The notes below the pieces were generated by a model, which saw only the letters and a list, made by a program, of their open reading frames with translations, ran no database searches and was not told where the DNA came from. From positions 4,464,001 to 4,528,000 of the forward strand of contig NZ_JAPEQG010000001.1 in NCBI RefSeq assembly GCF_026339735.1: a stretch of 64,000 nucleotides of DNA. Reading direction: 5' to 3'. This DNA is from Streptomyces sp. NBC_01669 (GTDB lineage Bacteria > Actinomycetota > Actinomycetes > Streptomycetales > Streptomycetaceae). Of the stretch, positions 25,372 through 36,410 are shown piece after piece. The translations under genes and the position numbers were made by a program. The first letter of the stretch is position 1. The number at the start of each line of letters is the position of its first letter.

Positions 25372-26454
25372 GTGACCGATGTGACCGACGGCGTCCTGCA
25401 CACCCTGTTCCACTCGGATCAGGGGGGACACGAGCAGGTCGTGCTCTGCCAGGACCGTGCCAGCGGCCTCAAGGCCGTCATCGCCATCCACTCCACCGCC
25501 CTGGGCCCGGCCCTCGGCGGCACCCGCTTCTATCCGTACGCCTCCGAGGAGGAGGCCGTCGCGGATGCGCTGAACCTGGCGCGCGGCATGTCGTACAAGA
25601 ACGCCATGGCCGGTCTCGACCACGGCGGCGGCAAGGCCGTCATCATCGGCGACCCCGAGAAGATCAAGACCGAGGAACTGCTGCTGGCCTACGGCCGGGC
25701 CGTGGCCTCGCTCGGCGGGCGCTACGTGACCGCCTGCGACGTCGGCACGTACGTCGCCGACATGGACGTCATCGCCCGTGAGTGCCGGTGGACCACCGGC
25801 CGGTCCCCGGAGAACGGCGGCGCCGGCGACTCCTCCGTCCTCACCGCGTTCGGTGTCTTCCAGGGCATGCGGGCCTCGGCCCAGCACCTCTGGGGCGACC
25901 CGACGCTGCGTGGCCGAAAAGTGGCGGTCGCGGGCGTCGGCAAGGTCGGTCACCACCTCGTCGAACATCTGCTGTCGGACGGCGCCGAGGTCGTGGTCAC
26001 GGACGTCCGGGAGGAATCGGTACGCCGGATCACCGATCTCCACCCGGAGGTCGCCGTCGCCGCGGACACCGCCGCGCTGATCCGTACCGAAGGTCTCGAC
26101 ATCTACGCCCCGTGCGCGCTCGGCGGTGCGCTGAACGACGAGACCGTCCCGGTGCTCACGGCCAAGGTGGTGTGCGGCGCGGCCAACAACCAGCTGGCGC
26201 ACCCGGGCGTCGAGAAGGACCTCGCGGACCGTTCGATCCTGTACGCCCCCGACTACGTGGTGAACGCGGGCGGCGTCATCCAGGTCGCCGACGAGTTGCA
26301 CGGCTTCGACTTCGACCGGTGCAAGGCGAAGGCGTCGAAAATCTTCGACACCACGCTGGCCATATTCGCACGTGCGAAGGCAGACGGCATTCCGCCGGCT
26401 GCGGCGGCCGACCGGATCGCCGAGCAGCGGATGGCCGAGGCGCGGCACGCCTGA
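25372..26454 (+). CDS. vdh: Valine dehydrogenase
   Basis: NAD-dependent branched-chain amino-acid dehydrogenase (360 residues), deaminating valine, leucine or isoleucine to the 2-oxo acids. In Streptomyces this supplies precursors for branched fatty acids and polyketides. The catalytic Lys motif GLDHGGGKAVIIGDP (Lys about 88), substrate-binding MSYKNAMAG and the Rossmann motif VAVAGVGKVGHHL (GxGxxG about 187-192) are all present, as is GAANNQLAHP. GTG 25372 (VTDVTDGVLHTLFH) matches the known N-terminus and has GGGAG 8 nt upstream. Monocistronic, followed by a hairpin. Confidence 0.95.
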   Translation: MTDVTDGVLHTLFHSDQGGHEQVVLCQDRASGLKAVIAIHSTALGPALGGTRFYPYASEEEAVADALNLARGMSYKNAMAGLDHGGGKAVIIGDPEKIKTEELLLAYGRAVASLGGRYVTACDVGTYVADMDVIARECRWTTGRSPENGGAGDSSVLTAFGVFQGMRASAQHLWGDPTLRGRKVAVAGVGKVGHHLVEHLLSDGAEVVVTDVREESVRRITDLHPEVAVAADTAALIRTEGLDIYAPCALGGALNDETVPVLTAKVVCGAANNQLAHPGVEKDLADRSILYAPDYVVNAGGVIQVADELHGFDFDRCKAKASKIFDTTLAIFARAKADGIPPAAAADRIAEQRMAEARHA

Positions 26455-26781
26455 CCGCTCGTCACCGACGGTCGCGGGGCCCTCACCGGGCGTCGTGGCC
26501 GTTCCTCGGACCGCTGACCCGCCGACCGGCGAGACAAGACTCACGCCGGTCGGCGGGTCGCATGCCGAGAAGAGGTTAAAATCGCAGTTGACCAGCGAGG
26601 ACGGGGCTTCTCGTTGGTCCTGTTCCGGGGCGTGTGATGCGGGCGGCGTACCGTATGGCCACGGAAGCAGGTACCGTTAAAGCCCTACGGGCACGGTCTC
26701 TCTGCCGAGAGTCCGTCCTGAAACATGAACGCGTGTCAAGACTCTGGGGCCGTCGAGCCCCGTCACCGAGGGGGTCGAGCC
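26455..26781 (+). other. Intergenic region between vdh and the DUF3073 gene
   Basis: About 327 nt: the vdh terminator on the left, then sequence that presumably carries the DUF3073 promoter. No gene is seen. Confidence 0.6.
26517..26558 (+). terminator. Terminator hairpin after vdh
   Basis: A 15-bp stem (26517-26531 with 26544-26558) and a 12-nt loop, 62 nt after the vdh stop. Confidence 0.75.
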
Positions 26782-27039
26782 ATGGGGCGCGGCCGGGCAA
26801 AGGCCAAGCAGACAAAGGTCGCCCGCCAGCTGAAGTACAGCAGCGGCGGGACTGACCTGTCGCGTCTGGCCAATGAGCTGGGCGCATCGCCTTCGAGTCA
26901 ACCACCGAACGCAGAGCCGTTCGAGGACGACGACGAGGAAGATGACCCGTACGCACAGTACGCGGATCTGTACAACGATGACGACGATGAGGACGAGGAC
27001 GACCAGTCCGGTCCGTCGTCACAGCGCCGCGGCGCTTGA
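26782..27039 (+). CDS. DUF3073 family protein
   Basis: An 85-residue actinobacterial protein. The basic N-terminus MGRGRAKAKQTKVARQLKYS is the family signature; SGGTDLSRLANELG follows, then a strongly acidic tail with runs of Asp/Glu. Function unknown; charge segregation suggests nucleic-acid or protein contacts. ATG 26782 has GAGGGGG 7 nt upstream. It is conserved next to purM. Confidence 0.92.
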   Translation: MGRGRAKAKQTKVARQLKYSSGGTDLSRLANELGASPSSQPPNAEPFEDDDEEDDPYAQYADLYNDDDDEDEDDQSGPSSQRRGA

Positions 27040-27049
27040 CCTCGCGCTG

Positions 27050-27091
27050 ACACAGAACCCGGTCCGGGCCTGCCCGGACCGGGTTCTGTGT
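27050..27091. terminator. Bidirectional terminator between the DUF3073 gene and purM
   Basis: A perfect 20-bp stem (27050-27069 with 27072-27091) between two convergent genes. The central 2 nt imply an effective 4-nt loop. Confidence 0.85.
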
Positions 27092-27208
27092 TGCGCTTTT
27101 CGGGGCCGATCGGCAGCTTGATCCTGCCCGGCGACCCAGGGCAGGACGGTCACCGGACGGTACCGGTGCGCCCTGCCCCCGCCGCGTGTCCCAGTGCCCT
27201 TCCCGGCA

Positions 27209-28282
27209 CTAGCGCGCGTACGCGCCGACCAGTTCGGCACCCGAGCCGTGCGTACCGCGGTCCGTGATCTCGCCGGCCACCCAGGCGTCGACCCCGCGGT
27301 CGGCCAGCGTCGTCAGCGCCGCATCCACGGATTCCGCCGGGACGATCGCGATCATGCCGACGCCCATGTTGAGCGTCTTCTCCAGCTCCAGCTGCTCGAC
27401 CTGACCGGTCTTGCCGACCAGGTCGAAGACCGCGCCGGGCGTCCACGTGGAGCGGTCGACGGTGGCGTGCAGGGCGTCCGGGATGACCCGGGCCAGGTTG
27501 TTGGCGAGACCGCCCCCGGTGACATGGCTGAAGCCGTGCACCTCGGTCGTACGGGTCAGCGCCAGGCAGTCCAGCGAGTAGATCCTGGTGGGCTCCAGGA
27601 GCTCCTCGCCGAGCGTGCGGCCGAACTCCTCGACGTCGCGGTCCAGCGCCCAGCCGGCCCGGTCGAAGAAGACATGGCGGACGAGCGAGTACCCGTTGGA
27701 GTGAAGACCGGACGACGCCATCGCGATGACCGCGTCACCCTTACGGATACGGTCCGGGCCGAGCAGCCGGTCGGCCTCGACCACGCCCGTACCGGCGCCC
27801 GCGACATCGAAGTCGTCGGGACCGAGGAGGCCCGGGTGTTCGGCGGTCTCGCCGCCGACCAGGGCGCAGCCGGCCAGCACGCAGCCTTCGGCGATGCCCT
27901 TCACGATGGACGCGACACGCTCGGGGTGCACCTTGCCGACGCAGATGTAGTCGGTCATGAAGAGCGGCTCGGCGCCGCAGACGACCAGGTCGTCGACGAC
28001 CATGCCGACGAGGTCGTGGCCGATGGTGTCGTACACGCCCATCTTGCGGGCGAGGTCGACCTTCGTGCCGACGCCGTCGGTGGCGGAGGCGAGCAGCGGA
28101 CGCTCGTAGCGCTTGAGGGCCGAGGCGTCGAAGAGGCCGGCGAATCCGCCGAGGCCGCCGAGGCCCGCGACCTCGGGGCGCTGCGTCTTCTTCACCCACT
28201 CCTTCATCAGCTCGACGGCGCGGTCGCCGGCCTCGATGTCGACGCCCGCTGCCGCGTAGGAAGCACCTGTTGTCTCAGACAT
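27209..28282 (-). CDS. purM: Phosphoribosylformylglycinamidine cyclo-ligase (AIR synthase)
   Basis: Closes FGAM to 5-aminoimidazole ribotide with ATP, the fifth step of de novo purine synthesis. The 357-residue protein has the PurM-type N-terminal YAAAGVDIEAGDRAVELMK, ASATDGVGTKVDLARKM, GMVVDDLVVCGAEPLFMTDY, VGGETAEHPGLL and the C-terminal GFSHVTGGGLANNLARVIP. It lies 60 nt downstream of purF in the same direction, so the two are likely co-transcribed. Confidence 0.97.
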   Translation of the reverse strand: MSETTGASYAAAGVDIEAGDRAVELMKEWVKKTQRPEVAGLGGLGGFAGLFDASALKRYERPLLASATDGVGTKVDLARKMGVYDTIGHDLVGMVVDDLVVCGAEPLFMTDYICVGKVHPERVASIVKGIAEGCVLAGCALVGGETAEHPGLLGPDDFDVAGAGTGVVEADRLLGPDRIRKGDAVIAMASSGLHSNGYSLVRHVFFDRAGWALDRDVEEFGRTLGEELLEPTRIYSLDCLALTRTTEVHGFSHVTGGGLANNLARVIPDALHATVDRSTWTPGAVFDLVGKTGQVEQLELEKTLNMGVGMIAIVPAESVDAALTTLADRGVDAWVAGEITDRGTHGSGAELVGAYAR

Positions 28283-28342
28283 TGCCTGGGATCTTTCGTG
28301 TGGAAATACGGGGCTGGTGGCAGGGCTGGTGCGCGTGGCCGG

Positions 28343-29869
28343 TCACGGACGACGCAGTGCGTCGGCCGCGGCGGTCGCCGCAGGGCCTGCCGCCAGCTCG
28401 GTCTCCAGCAGCTGCTTGCCGAGCAGCTCCGGGTCCGGGAGCTCCATCGGGTACTCACCGTCGAAGCAGGCGCGGCACAGGTTCGGCTTGGCGATCGTGG
28501 TCGCCTCGACCATCGCGTCGAGCGAGATGTACGCGAGCGAGTCGGCCCCCATCGACGTGGAGATCTCATCAACCGTCATGCCGTTGGCGATCAGCTCCGC
28601 GCGGGTCGCGAAGTCGATGCCGAAGAAGCAGGGCCACTTCACCGGTGGGGACGAGATCCGGATGTGGATCTCGGCGGCGCCGGCCTCGCGGAGCATCCGG
28701 ACCAGTGCGCGCTGGGTGTTGCCGCGGACGATCGAGTCGTCGACGACCACCAGGCGCTTGCCCTTGATGACTTCCTTGAGCGGGTTCAGCTTGAGGCGGA
28801 TGCCCAGCTGGCGAATGGTCTGGGAGGGCTGGATGAACGTCCGGCCGACGTACGCGTTCTTGACCAGACCTGCGCCGAACGGGATTCCGCTGGCTTCCGC
28901 GTAGCCGATGGCGGCGGGCGTGCCGGACTCCGGAGTCGCTATGACCAGATCGGCCTCGACCGGAGCCTCGGCGGCCAGCCTGCGGCCCATCTCCACACGG
29001 GAGAGGTAGACGTTGCGCCCGGCGATGTCGGTGTCGGGTCGCGCCAGATAGACGTACTCGAAGACACAGCCCTTGGGCTTCGCTTCCGCGAAGCGCGAGG
29101 TGCGCAGGCCGTTCTCGTCGATGGCGACGAGCTCGCCCGGCTCGATCTCGCGGACGAAGCTGGCACCGCAGATGTCGAGGGCGGCGGACTCGGAGGCCAC
29201 CACCCAGCCACGCTCCAGCCGGCCGAGGACCAGCGGGCGGATGCCCTGCGGGTCACGGGCTGCGTAGAGGGTGTGCTCATCCATGAAGACGAGCGAGAAG
29301 GCGCCCCTCACCTCGGGAAGCACCGCGGCGGCGGCTTCCTCGATGGTGAGCGGCTTACCGTCGTCGTCGGTCTGGCCGGCGAGCAGAGCGGTCACCAGAT
29401 CGGTGTCGTTCGTCGCGGCGACCTGGGTGGCGCGGCCGTCCTTACGAGGAAGGTCGGCAACCATCTCGGCGAGCTGGGCCGTATTGACCAGATTGCCGTT
29501 GTGACCCAGGGCGATCGAGCCGTGCGCGGTCGCACGGAACGTCGGCTGCGCGTTCTCCCACACCGAGGCACCGGTGGTGGAGTAGCGGGCATGACCGACC
29601 GCGATATGGCCCTGGAGAGATCCCAGAGACGTTTCGTCGAAGACCTGCGAGACCAGTCCCATGTCCTTGAAGACCAGGATCTGGGACCCGTTGCTCACTG
29701 CGATGCCCGCGGACTCCTGTCCACGGTGCTGCAGGGCATACAGTCCGAAATAGGTGAGCTTGGCGACCTCTTCGCCCGGAGCCCAGACACCGAAGACGCC
29801 GCAAGCGTCCTGAGGGCCCTTTTCTCCGGGGAGCAGGTCGTGGTTGAGTCGTCCATCACCACGAGGCAC
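28343..29869 (-). CDS. purF: Amidophosphoribosyltransferase
   Basis: Catalyses the committed step of purine synthesis (PRPP plus glutamine to phosphoribosylamine). The 508-residue precursor has an N-terminal glutaminase whose nucleophile is Cys23 in DACGVFGVW, implying a 22-residue propeptide, then YFGLYALQHRGQESAGI and GHIAVGHARYSTTG. The PRPP loop VVVDDSIVRGNT and the cysteine-rich C-terminal area (CFFGID, CRACFDGEY) indicate an iron-sulfur-type PurF. GTG 29869 (VPRGDGRLNHDLLPGEKGPQ) matches the actinobacterial N-terminus; a longer reading to 30034 is unconserved. Confidence 0.96.
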   Translation of the reverse strand: MPRGDGRLNHDLLPGEKGPQDACGVFGVWAPGEEVAKLTYFGLYALQHRGQESAGIAVSNGSQILVFKDMGLVSQVFDETSLGSLQGHIAVGHARYSTTGASVWENAQPTFRATAHGSIALGHNGNLVNTAQLAEMVADLPRKDGRATQVAATNDTDLVTALLAGQTDDDGKPLTIEEAAAAVLPEVRGAFSLVFMDEHTLYAARDPQGIRPLVLGRLERGWVVASESAALDICGASFVREIEPGELVAIDENGLRTSRFAEAKPKGCVFEYVYLARPDTDIAGRNVYLSRVEMGRRLAAEAPVEADLVIATPESGTPAAIGYAEASGIPFGAGLVKNAYVGRTFIQPSQTIRQLGIRLKLNPLKEVIKGKRLVVVDDSIVRGNTQRALVRMLREAGAAEIHIRISSPPVKWPCFFGIDFATRAELIANGMTVDEISTSMGADSLAYISLDAMVEATTIAKPNLCRACFDGEYPMELPDPELLGKQLLETELAAGPAATAAADALRRP

Positions 29870-30331
29870 ACCACCGAGTGTAGGCGAGGTCGACCACTGG
29901 TCCGAATTGGGGACACCCGGCCGGAGCACCGGGGAAGAGGCCAGAAGCGTCGTTCCGGGGGCCACGTGCGCGGTCACGGGCAGTGACGGAATTCGACTGG
30001 CGGCGGAGGTCGGAGGCGGGGCAGGATCCGCCACAGGGCGGCTGACGCCCGGCCTACCGGCGGGTTACCGGCTAGTTCAAGCCACGGGACGTCCCCGGGG
30101 GTGCCGGGCCCGGTGGTGGCGCTCGGTGAGTCCGGCGGCGGGACGCCCGGGGCGCTGGCCGAACGCTCGTTTCGTGGTGAGCCTCACACCGGGCGCGGGC
30201 CGCCGAGGCCGGTATGCGGCTTCTCCGCACCGCCGGTGTCACCGTCGGGTCCTCCGCGTGCGGGGCCGCGGGTGGGCCGCGCACAGGATCCCGGTGCGCA
30301 TCGCCCCGGCGTCCGGAGAGCGAGACCGGCG
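29870..30331. other. Intergenic region upstream of purF
   Basis: About 460 nt with no convincing gene on either strand. It should hold the leftward purF promoter. Open frames on both strands are Arg/Pro-rich, typical of GC artefacts. Confidence 0.6.
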
Positions 30332-30360
30332 TTGACAGGCGCATGCCCCGTTGGCAGGCT
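30332..30360 (+). promoter_or_regulatory. Promoter of the leader-peptide transcript
   Basis: A consensus TTGACA (30332-30337), a 17-bp spacer and CAGGCT (30355-30360). A start about 7 nt downstream would fall at about 30367, at or within 2 nt of the leader ATG at 30369, giving a leaderless or nearly leaderless mRNA. Confidence 0.6.
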
Positions 30361-30368
30361 CCTGGCCC

Positions 30369-30461
30369 ATGCAGCCCCTCGGTGATCGTTCGGTCACGCT
30401 CGTGGAGCGCCGCCACGTCGATCTGGGACGTGTCGCGAGCGCCATCTGTCGCTGCGCCTGA
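30369..30461 (+). CDS. Cysteine-ending putative leader peptide
   Basis: A 30-codon open frame: MQPLGDRSVT, LVERRHVDLGRVASAICR and final Cys-Ala. The RRHVDLGR-x-xSAIC signature resembles short peptides I recall being annotated as putative leader peptides before sulfur-metabolism genes in streptomycetes. The terminal Cys-Arg-Cys would make ribosome progress sensitive to charged tRNA-Cys, so cysteine-dependent attenuation is plausible (inference). No ribosome site is visible, but the upstream promoter predicts a leaderless start. The gene it should regulate is a truncated sulfatase. Confidence 0.7.
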   Translation: MQPLGDRSVTLVERRHVDLGRVASAICRCA

Positions 30462-30530
30462 TTTTCGCTGCACGCACCCCCGCGCCGGATCGGCGGCACC
30501 GCTGATTCCCGGCCGTGCGTCCACGCCCCT

Positions 30531-31079
30531 CGCTTCCGCCTTCTCCAGGCGTTGAAGCGGTCCGGTCAGGAGGAGGACACCCTGGTCTTCTTCGCGAGCG
30601 ACAACGGGGGCGAACGGTTCTCGTACCAGTGGCCGCTCTCCGGCAACAAGTCCTCGCTGCAGGAGGGCGGGATCCGGGTTCCGGCGGTGCTTCGCTGGCC
30701 GGCCAGGATCGACCCGCGCCAGGTGAGCGGTCTGCCGGTGTTCTCACCGGACTGGACGGCGACGCTGTTGGAGCTCGGCGGCGCGCGCCCGGACCCCGCG
30801 TACCCGCTGGACGGCATCAGCCTCGCCGGATATCTGCTCCGGGACGAGGAGCCCGCGGAACGGGATCTGTTCTGGCGGGTACGCGGGGAGCGGGCGCTGC
30901 AGCGCGGCGACTGGAAGTACTACCGGGGCAGGAGCGGCGTCGACCAGCTCTTCCAGCTCGCCCATGACCAGCGGGAACAGGCGAACCGGGCGGAGGCCGA
31001 GCCGGAGCTGCTGGCCGAACTGCGGGCGTCCTGGGAGAAGACGAACGCCGGTCTGCTGCCGTACCCGACGGGGTCCTGA
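30531..31079 (+). pseudogene. C-terminal remnant of a sulfatase
   Basis: The frame from about 30531 to 31079 encodes the last third of an alkaline-phosphatase-fold sulfatase: LLQALKRSGQEEDTLVFFAS then DNGGERFSY, SLQEGGIRVPAVLRWPARI, SPDWTATLLELGGARPD, ALQRGDWKYYRGR and QLFQLAHDQREQANRAEAEP. About 180 residues remain of a family usually 450-500 long. The N-terminal part with the Cys-x-Pro-x-Arg formylglycine motif and most metal ligands is absent, and the upstream 400 nt do not encode it. A deletion is therefore likely. It ends 1 nt before the stop of the convergent META-domain gene. Confidence 0.8.
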
Positions 31080-31080
31080 C

Positions 31081-31917
31081 TCACTTTCCGGGTGCGGATG
31101 CCGTTGCGCTGAAGCCCTCGCCGTTCGCCGCGGTGAGGGTCAGCGTGCGGTGATCGATCCGGTACGTCGTCTTCCCCTGCAGGATCGCGAGCAGCGGGCG
31201 CTCCACCTCCATCTGCGGATCCGGGCACATCATCTTCGTGCCGTTGATCCGGCCGAACGCGATGGTGGAGCCGGAGACCGTCGCGGTGCCGCGCAGGTGG
31301 TTGCAGCCGGAGCTGCCCTGCACCGAGCCGTCCTTGCCGAAGGTCAGCCACGCCTTCTTCTCCGCCCCGGCGGGCAGCGACGAGGCGACCGAGCCGGAGA
31401 CCAGGGTGGTGACCGTCCAGGTGGTGCCGGCGAGCGCGGCCGCGGGCTCCGAGGTGAAGGCGATGGCATCGCCTTCCGCCGTGGTCAGGGTGAGGGTCCT
31501 GTCCGCCACAGCGGCGGTGAGTCTGCCGCTGAAGGTGCGGGACATGGCCTTCTCGAACTGGTCGATGTCCTTCTGGCAGCCCTTCGTGGTCCACGCGCCC
31601 GGGGTGACGGTGATCGTGTCGCCGTTCATGCGGGCGGTGGCGGAGAAGTGGTTGCAGCCGTAGTTCCCGTAGGCCTTCCCTTCGGGCGTGATCATGACAT
31701 GAGCGCCGTCCGGAGCGGCGGTTCTCCTGCCGCCGACCGTCATCGAGTCGACCTTCCAGTAGACGTCGGTGACGGGCAGATCGGTCCGTACGGAGCCGCT
31801 GTCGTCGGACCCCGAACCGGAACCGGCGCCGTGGCCCTGCTTCGTACCGCAGCCGACAAGGGCAAGAAGGGCCAGGACGCCGACGCTGACAGCCATGCGT
31901 TGTCTCAGCATGGCCAT
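31081..31917 (-). CDS. META-domain lipoprotein
   Basis: A 278-residue predicted lipoprotein (RQRMAVSVGVLALLALVGCG, lipobox LVGC) with two META/HslJ-like domains. Each contains the hallmark asparagine-cysteine segment: GNYGCNHFSATARMNGDTIT and QGSSGCNHLRGTATVSGSTI, followed by CQKDIDQFEKAM and MCPDPQMEVERPLLAIL. META domains are found in heat-shock-linked envelope proteins; the biochemical role is unknown. ATG 31917 is chosen, with ATG 31911 possible; no clear ribosome site. Leftward, close behind the maleylpyruvate-isomerase-like gene. Confidence 0.85.
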   Translation of the reverse strand: MAMLRQRMAVSVGVLALLALVGCGTKQGHGAGSGSGSDDSGSVRTDLPVTDVYWKVDSMTVGGRRTAAPDGAHVMITPEGKAYGNYGCNHFSATARMNGDTITVTPGAWTTKGCQKDIDQFEKAMSRTFSGRLTAAVADRTLTLTTAEGDAIAFTSEPAAALAGTTWTVTTLVSGSVASSLPAGAEKKAWLTFGKDGSVQGSSGCNHLRGTATVSGSTIAFGRINGTKMMCPDPQMEVERPLLAILQGKTTYRIDHRTLTLTAANGEGFSATASAPGK

Positions 31918-31948
31918 GTGACGGTACGGAGGGCCGATCCGGTTCCCC

Positions 31949-32749
31949 TCAGCGGAGCAGCGGCAGCAGGTCGCCGAGATCGGCCCGCTCACCGCCGGCA
32001 CTGACCTCTGCCGCATCGAGCGCCGCCCGCCACTGCGTACGCCCGGTCGCGAGCCGGATCCAGGTCAGCGGATCGGTCTCGACGACGTTGGGCGGCGTAC
32101 CGCGCGTGTGCTTCGGGCCCGGGACGCACTGGACGACGGCGAACGGCGGAACGCGCACCTCCACCGAGCCGCCGGGCGCCTTCTCCGCGAGGGCGTCGGC
32201 GAGCAGCCGGGTGCAGGCGGCGAGTGCCTGCCGGTCGTACGGGATGTCGAGCCCGGCAGCCGCGTTCAGGTCGTCCGTGTGCACGACGAGTTCGACGGTG
32301 CGGGTCACGAGGAAGTCACCCAGCCGCATCACACCGACCCGGGTCGGCAGCAGCCGGTCCTCGCCCACGCCCGGCACAACCGCATCGAACCGGTCGGTGA
32401 CCTCCGCGTACAGCTCGTCGAGATCGGGACGGTCCGCGGCGAGCGCCCTGGTGTCGTCGGCGATCCGACCGGCCCGCCCCGCAGTCGAGAACGGCCACGC
32501 CAGCAGGGAGACCTCGGGCTTCTCGCCGGGCGGCTCGGGCAGCTCCAGGTTCCGGCAGACGTTCGAGACCGCCATGGTCAGATGGGCGGCCAGCTCCCGC
32601 ACCGTCCACTCCCCGAGCCGGGTCGGCAGGGCGAGCTGATCGGGCGTCAGCGTGCTGACCGCTGACCGGACATGGGCGAACTGCGCCTGTACGGCGGTGC
32701 GGGTCCGGGCGAGGTCGTAGCGGCGGGCGCGCTTCTGGGACGGCGGCAT
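31949..32749 (-). CDS. Maleylpyruvate isomerase / DinB-like family protein
   Basis: A 266-residue protein with the mycothiol-dependent maleylpyruvate isomerase N-terminal fold: LARTRTAVQAQFAHVRSAVS, LGEWTVRELAAHLTMAVSNV and RTVELVVHTDDLNAAAGL supply the spaced histidines expected for a divalent metal site. The C-terminal part (VPPFAVVQCVPGPKHTRGTP; DPLTWIRLATGRTQW) resembles a sterol-carrier-like domain. Substrate unknown; many actinobacterial members are probably mycothiol transferases. ATG 32749 begins MPPSQKRARRYD. Confidence 0.8.
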   Translation of the reverse strand: MPPSQKRARRYDLARTRTAVQAQFAHVRSAVSTLTPDQLALPTRLGEWTVRELAAHLTMAVSNVCRNLELPEPPGEKPEVSLLAWPFSTAGRAGRIADDTRALAADRPDLDELYAEVTDRFDAVVPGVGEDRLLPTRVGVMRLGDFLVTRTVELVVHTDDLNAAAGLDIPYDRQALAACTRLLADALAEKAPGGSVEVRVPPFAVVQCVPGPKHTRGTPPNVVETDPLTWIRLATGRTQWRAALDAAEVSAGGERADLGDLLPLLR

Positions 32750-32780
32750 GGGAGCGAGCCTACGGGGTGTCCCCACGACG

Positions 32781-32812
32781 GAGCCCCCGCCCGGCGGACC
32801 GGGCGGGGGCTC
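32781..32812 (-). terminator. Terminator of the purSQL operon
   Basis: A perfect 14-bp stem (32781-32794 with 32799-32812) with a CGGA loop, 32 nt beyond the purL stop. Confidence 0.85.
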
Positions 32813-32843
32813 TGACGTCACACAGTGGAACAGCGCGTCCGGC

Positions 32844-35089
<2,246 letters not shown>

Positions 35090-35093
<4 letters not shown>

Positions 35094-35770
35094 GCGTTGA
35101 CCAGCTTCTTGATGATCGAGGTGAAGAAACCGAGACCGTCGGTGCGACCGGTTCCGATCAGCGGCTCGACGGCGTGCTCCGGGTGCGGCATCAGACCGAC
35201 GACATTGCCCGCGGCGTTGGTGATGCCGGCGATGTCGCGAAGCGAGCCGTTGGGGTTCACGTCCACGTAGCGGAAGGCGACGCGGCCCTCCGCCTCCAGC
35301 TCGTCGAGGACTCGCTCGTCGGCGACGTAACGCCCGTCCATGTTCTTGAGCGGTACGGAGATCTCCTGGCCGGCGGAGTAGTCCGAGGTCCAGGCGGTCT
35401 CCGCGTTCTCGACGCGGAGCTTCTGGTCGCGGCAGATGAAGTGCAGGTGGTTGTTCTGCAGCATCGCGCCGGGCAGCAGGTGCGCCTCAGTCAGGATCTG
35501 GAAGCCGTTGCAGATGCCGAGGACCGGCATCCCCGCCTTGGCCTGCTCGATGATGGTCTCCATGACCGGCGAGAACCGGGAGATGGCTCCGGCCCGCAGA
35601 TAGTCGCCGTAGGAGAAGCCGCCCGCCAGGATGACCGCGTCGACCTGGTGCAGGTCCTTGTCGCGGTGCCACAGCGATACGGGTTCGGCGCCGGCGACCC
35701 GTACGGCCCTCAGGCTGTCCTGGTCGTCGAGCGTGCCCGGAAAGGTGACGACTCCGATACGAGCAGTCAC
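35090..35770 (-). CDS. purQ: FGAM synthase glutaminase subunit PurQ
   Basis: A class-I glutamine amidotransferase of 226 residues supplying ammonia to PurL. Nucleophile Cys87 lies in MPVLGICNGFQILTEAHLLP; the His-Glu pair is in LMPHPEHAVEPLIG; the oxyanion segment is ILAGGFSYGDYLRAGA. The GTG start overlaps the purS stop (35767-35770) and the stop overlaps the purL start, so all three are tightly coupled. Confidence 0.97.
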
Positions 35771-36027
35771 TTCGACTCCTCGGCCTTCTCCACCTTCACG
35801 GTGAAGTCCTCGATGACGGTGTTGGCGAGGAACGTCTCGGCCATCTCGTGAATGCGACCGAGGGCGGCATCATCGACCGGCCCCTCGACCTCCAGCTCGA
35901 AACGCTTTCCCTGACGTACGTCCGCGATTCCCTCGAAGCCGAGACGGGGCAGTGCACGCTGCACCGCCTGTCCCTGCGGGTCGAGGATCTCCGGCTTGAG
36001 CATGACGTCGACTACGACGCGTGCCAC
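35767..36027 (-). CDS. purS: FGAM synthase small subunit PurS
   Basis: An 86-residue bridging subunit that holds PurL and PurQ together. VARVVVDVMLKPEILDPQGQ at the start, RLGFEGIADVRQGKRFELEV in the middle and AETFLANTVIEDFTVKVE near the end match the family. GTG 36027 is chosen (GGGAG 5 nt upstream); GTG 36033 is 2 codons earlier. Confidence 0.95.
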   Translation of the reverse strand: MARVVVDVMLKPEILDPQGQAVQRALPRLGFEGIADVRQGKRFELEVEGPVDDAALGRIHEMAETFLANTVIEDFTVKVEKAEESK

Positions 36028-36410
36028 TGGCACTCCCGGTGGTGGTGTGGTGCGGCTGTTTCTCCGGGGGGCTCCCCAGACCCCCGCAGGTTCCCTCAGC
36101 TTACCTGGCCAGAAATTCTACGCGGGTAGATATCAAACAGGCTTGATCACACGGAGATATCGGCCGTGACAACGGGCAGGAAAAGTCACGCGCAGAAAAA
36201 TCCTCACGACGCATACATTGAAGGTGGACACGCGGAGGCAATTGGCTGGGCTTCACAATGCGGTGCCTGTCGCTGTACAAATGATTACCGGGGAAAGCAG
36301 GATTGCCCCTAAACAGTCGACACCGGTCGACCCGCATCCGCCTAGCAGCCGGAAGGCCGGTCATCAGCGCATGTCAGACGCGCCGATGCCGTAGGAAAGG
36401 ACCGATATCC
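36028..36410. other. Divergent control region of purS and lsrL
   Basis: About 380 nt, more A/T-rich than its neighbours (for example around 36108-36210). It should contain the leftward purS and rightward lsrL promoters. No gene is seen. Confidence 0.65.
36252..36281 (+). promoter_or_regulatory. Putative lsrL promoter
   Basis: TTCACA (36252-36257) and TACAAA (36276-36281) with an 18-bp spacer, about 130 nt before the lsrL start. A moderate match to the vegetative consensus. Confidence 0.4.

Noticed and set aside
30072..30524. A leftward 150-codon frame upstream of purF
   Set aside because: Arg/Pro/Ala-rich with no domain and poor codon bias; it is antisense to the better-supported leader peptide.
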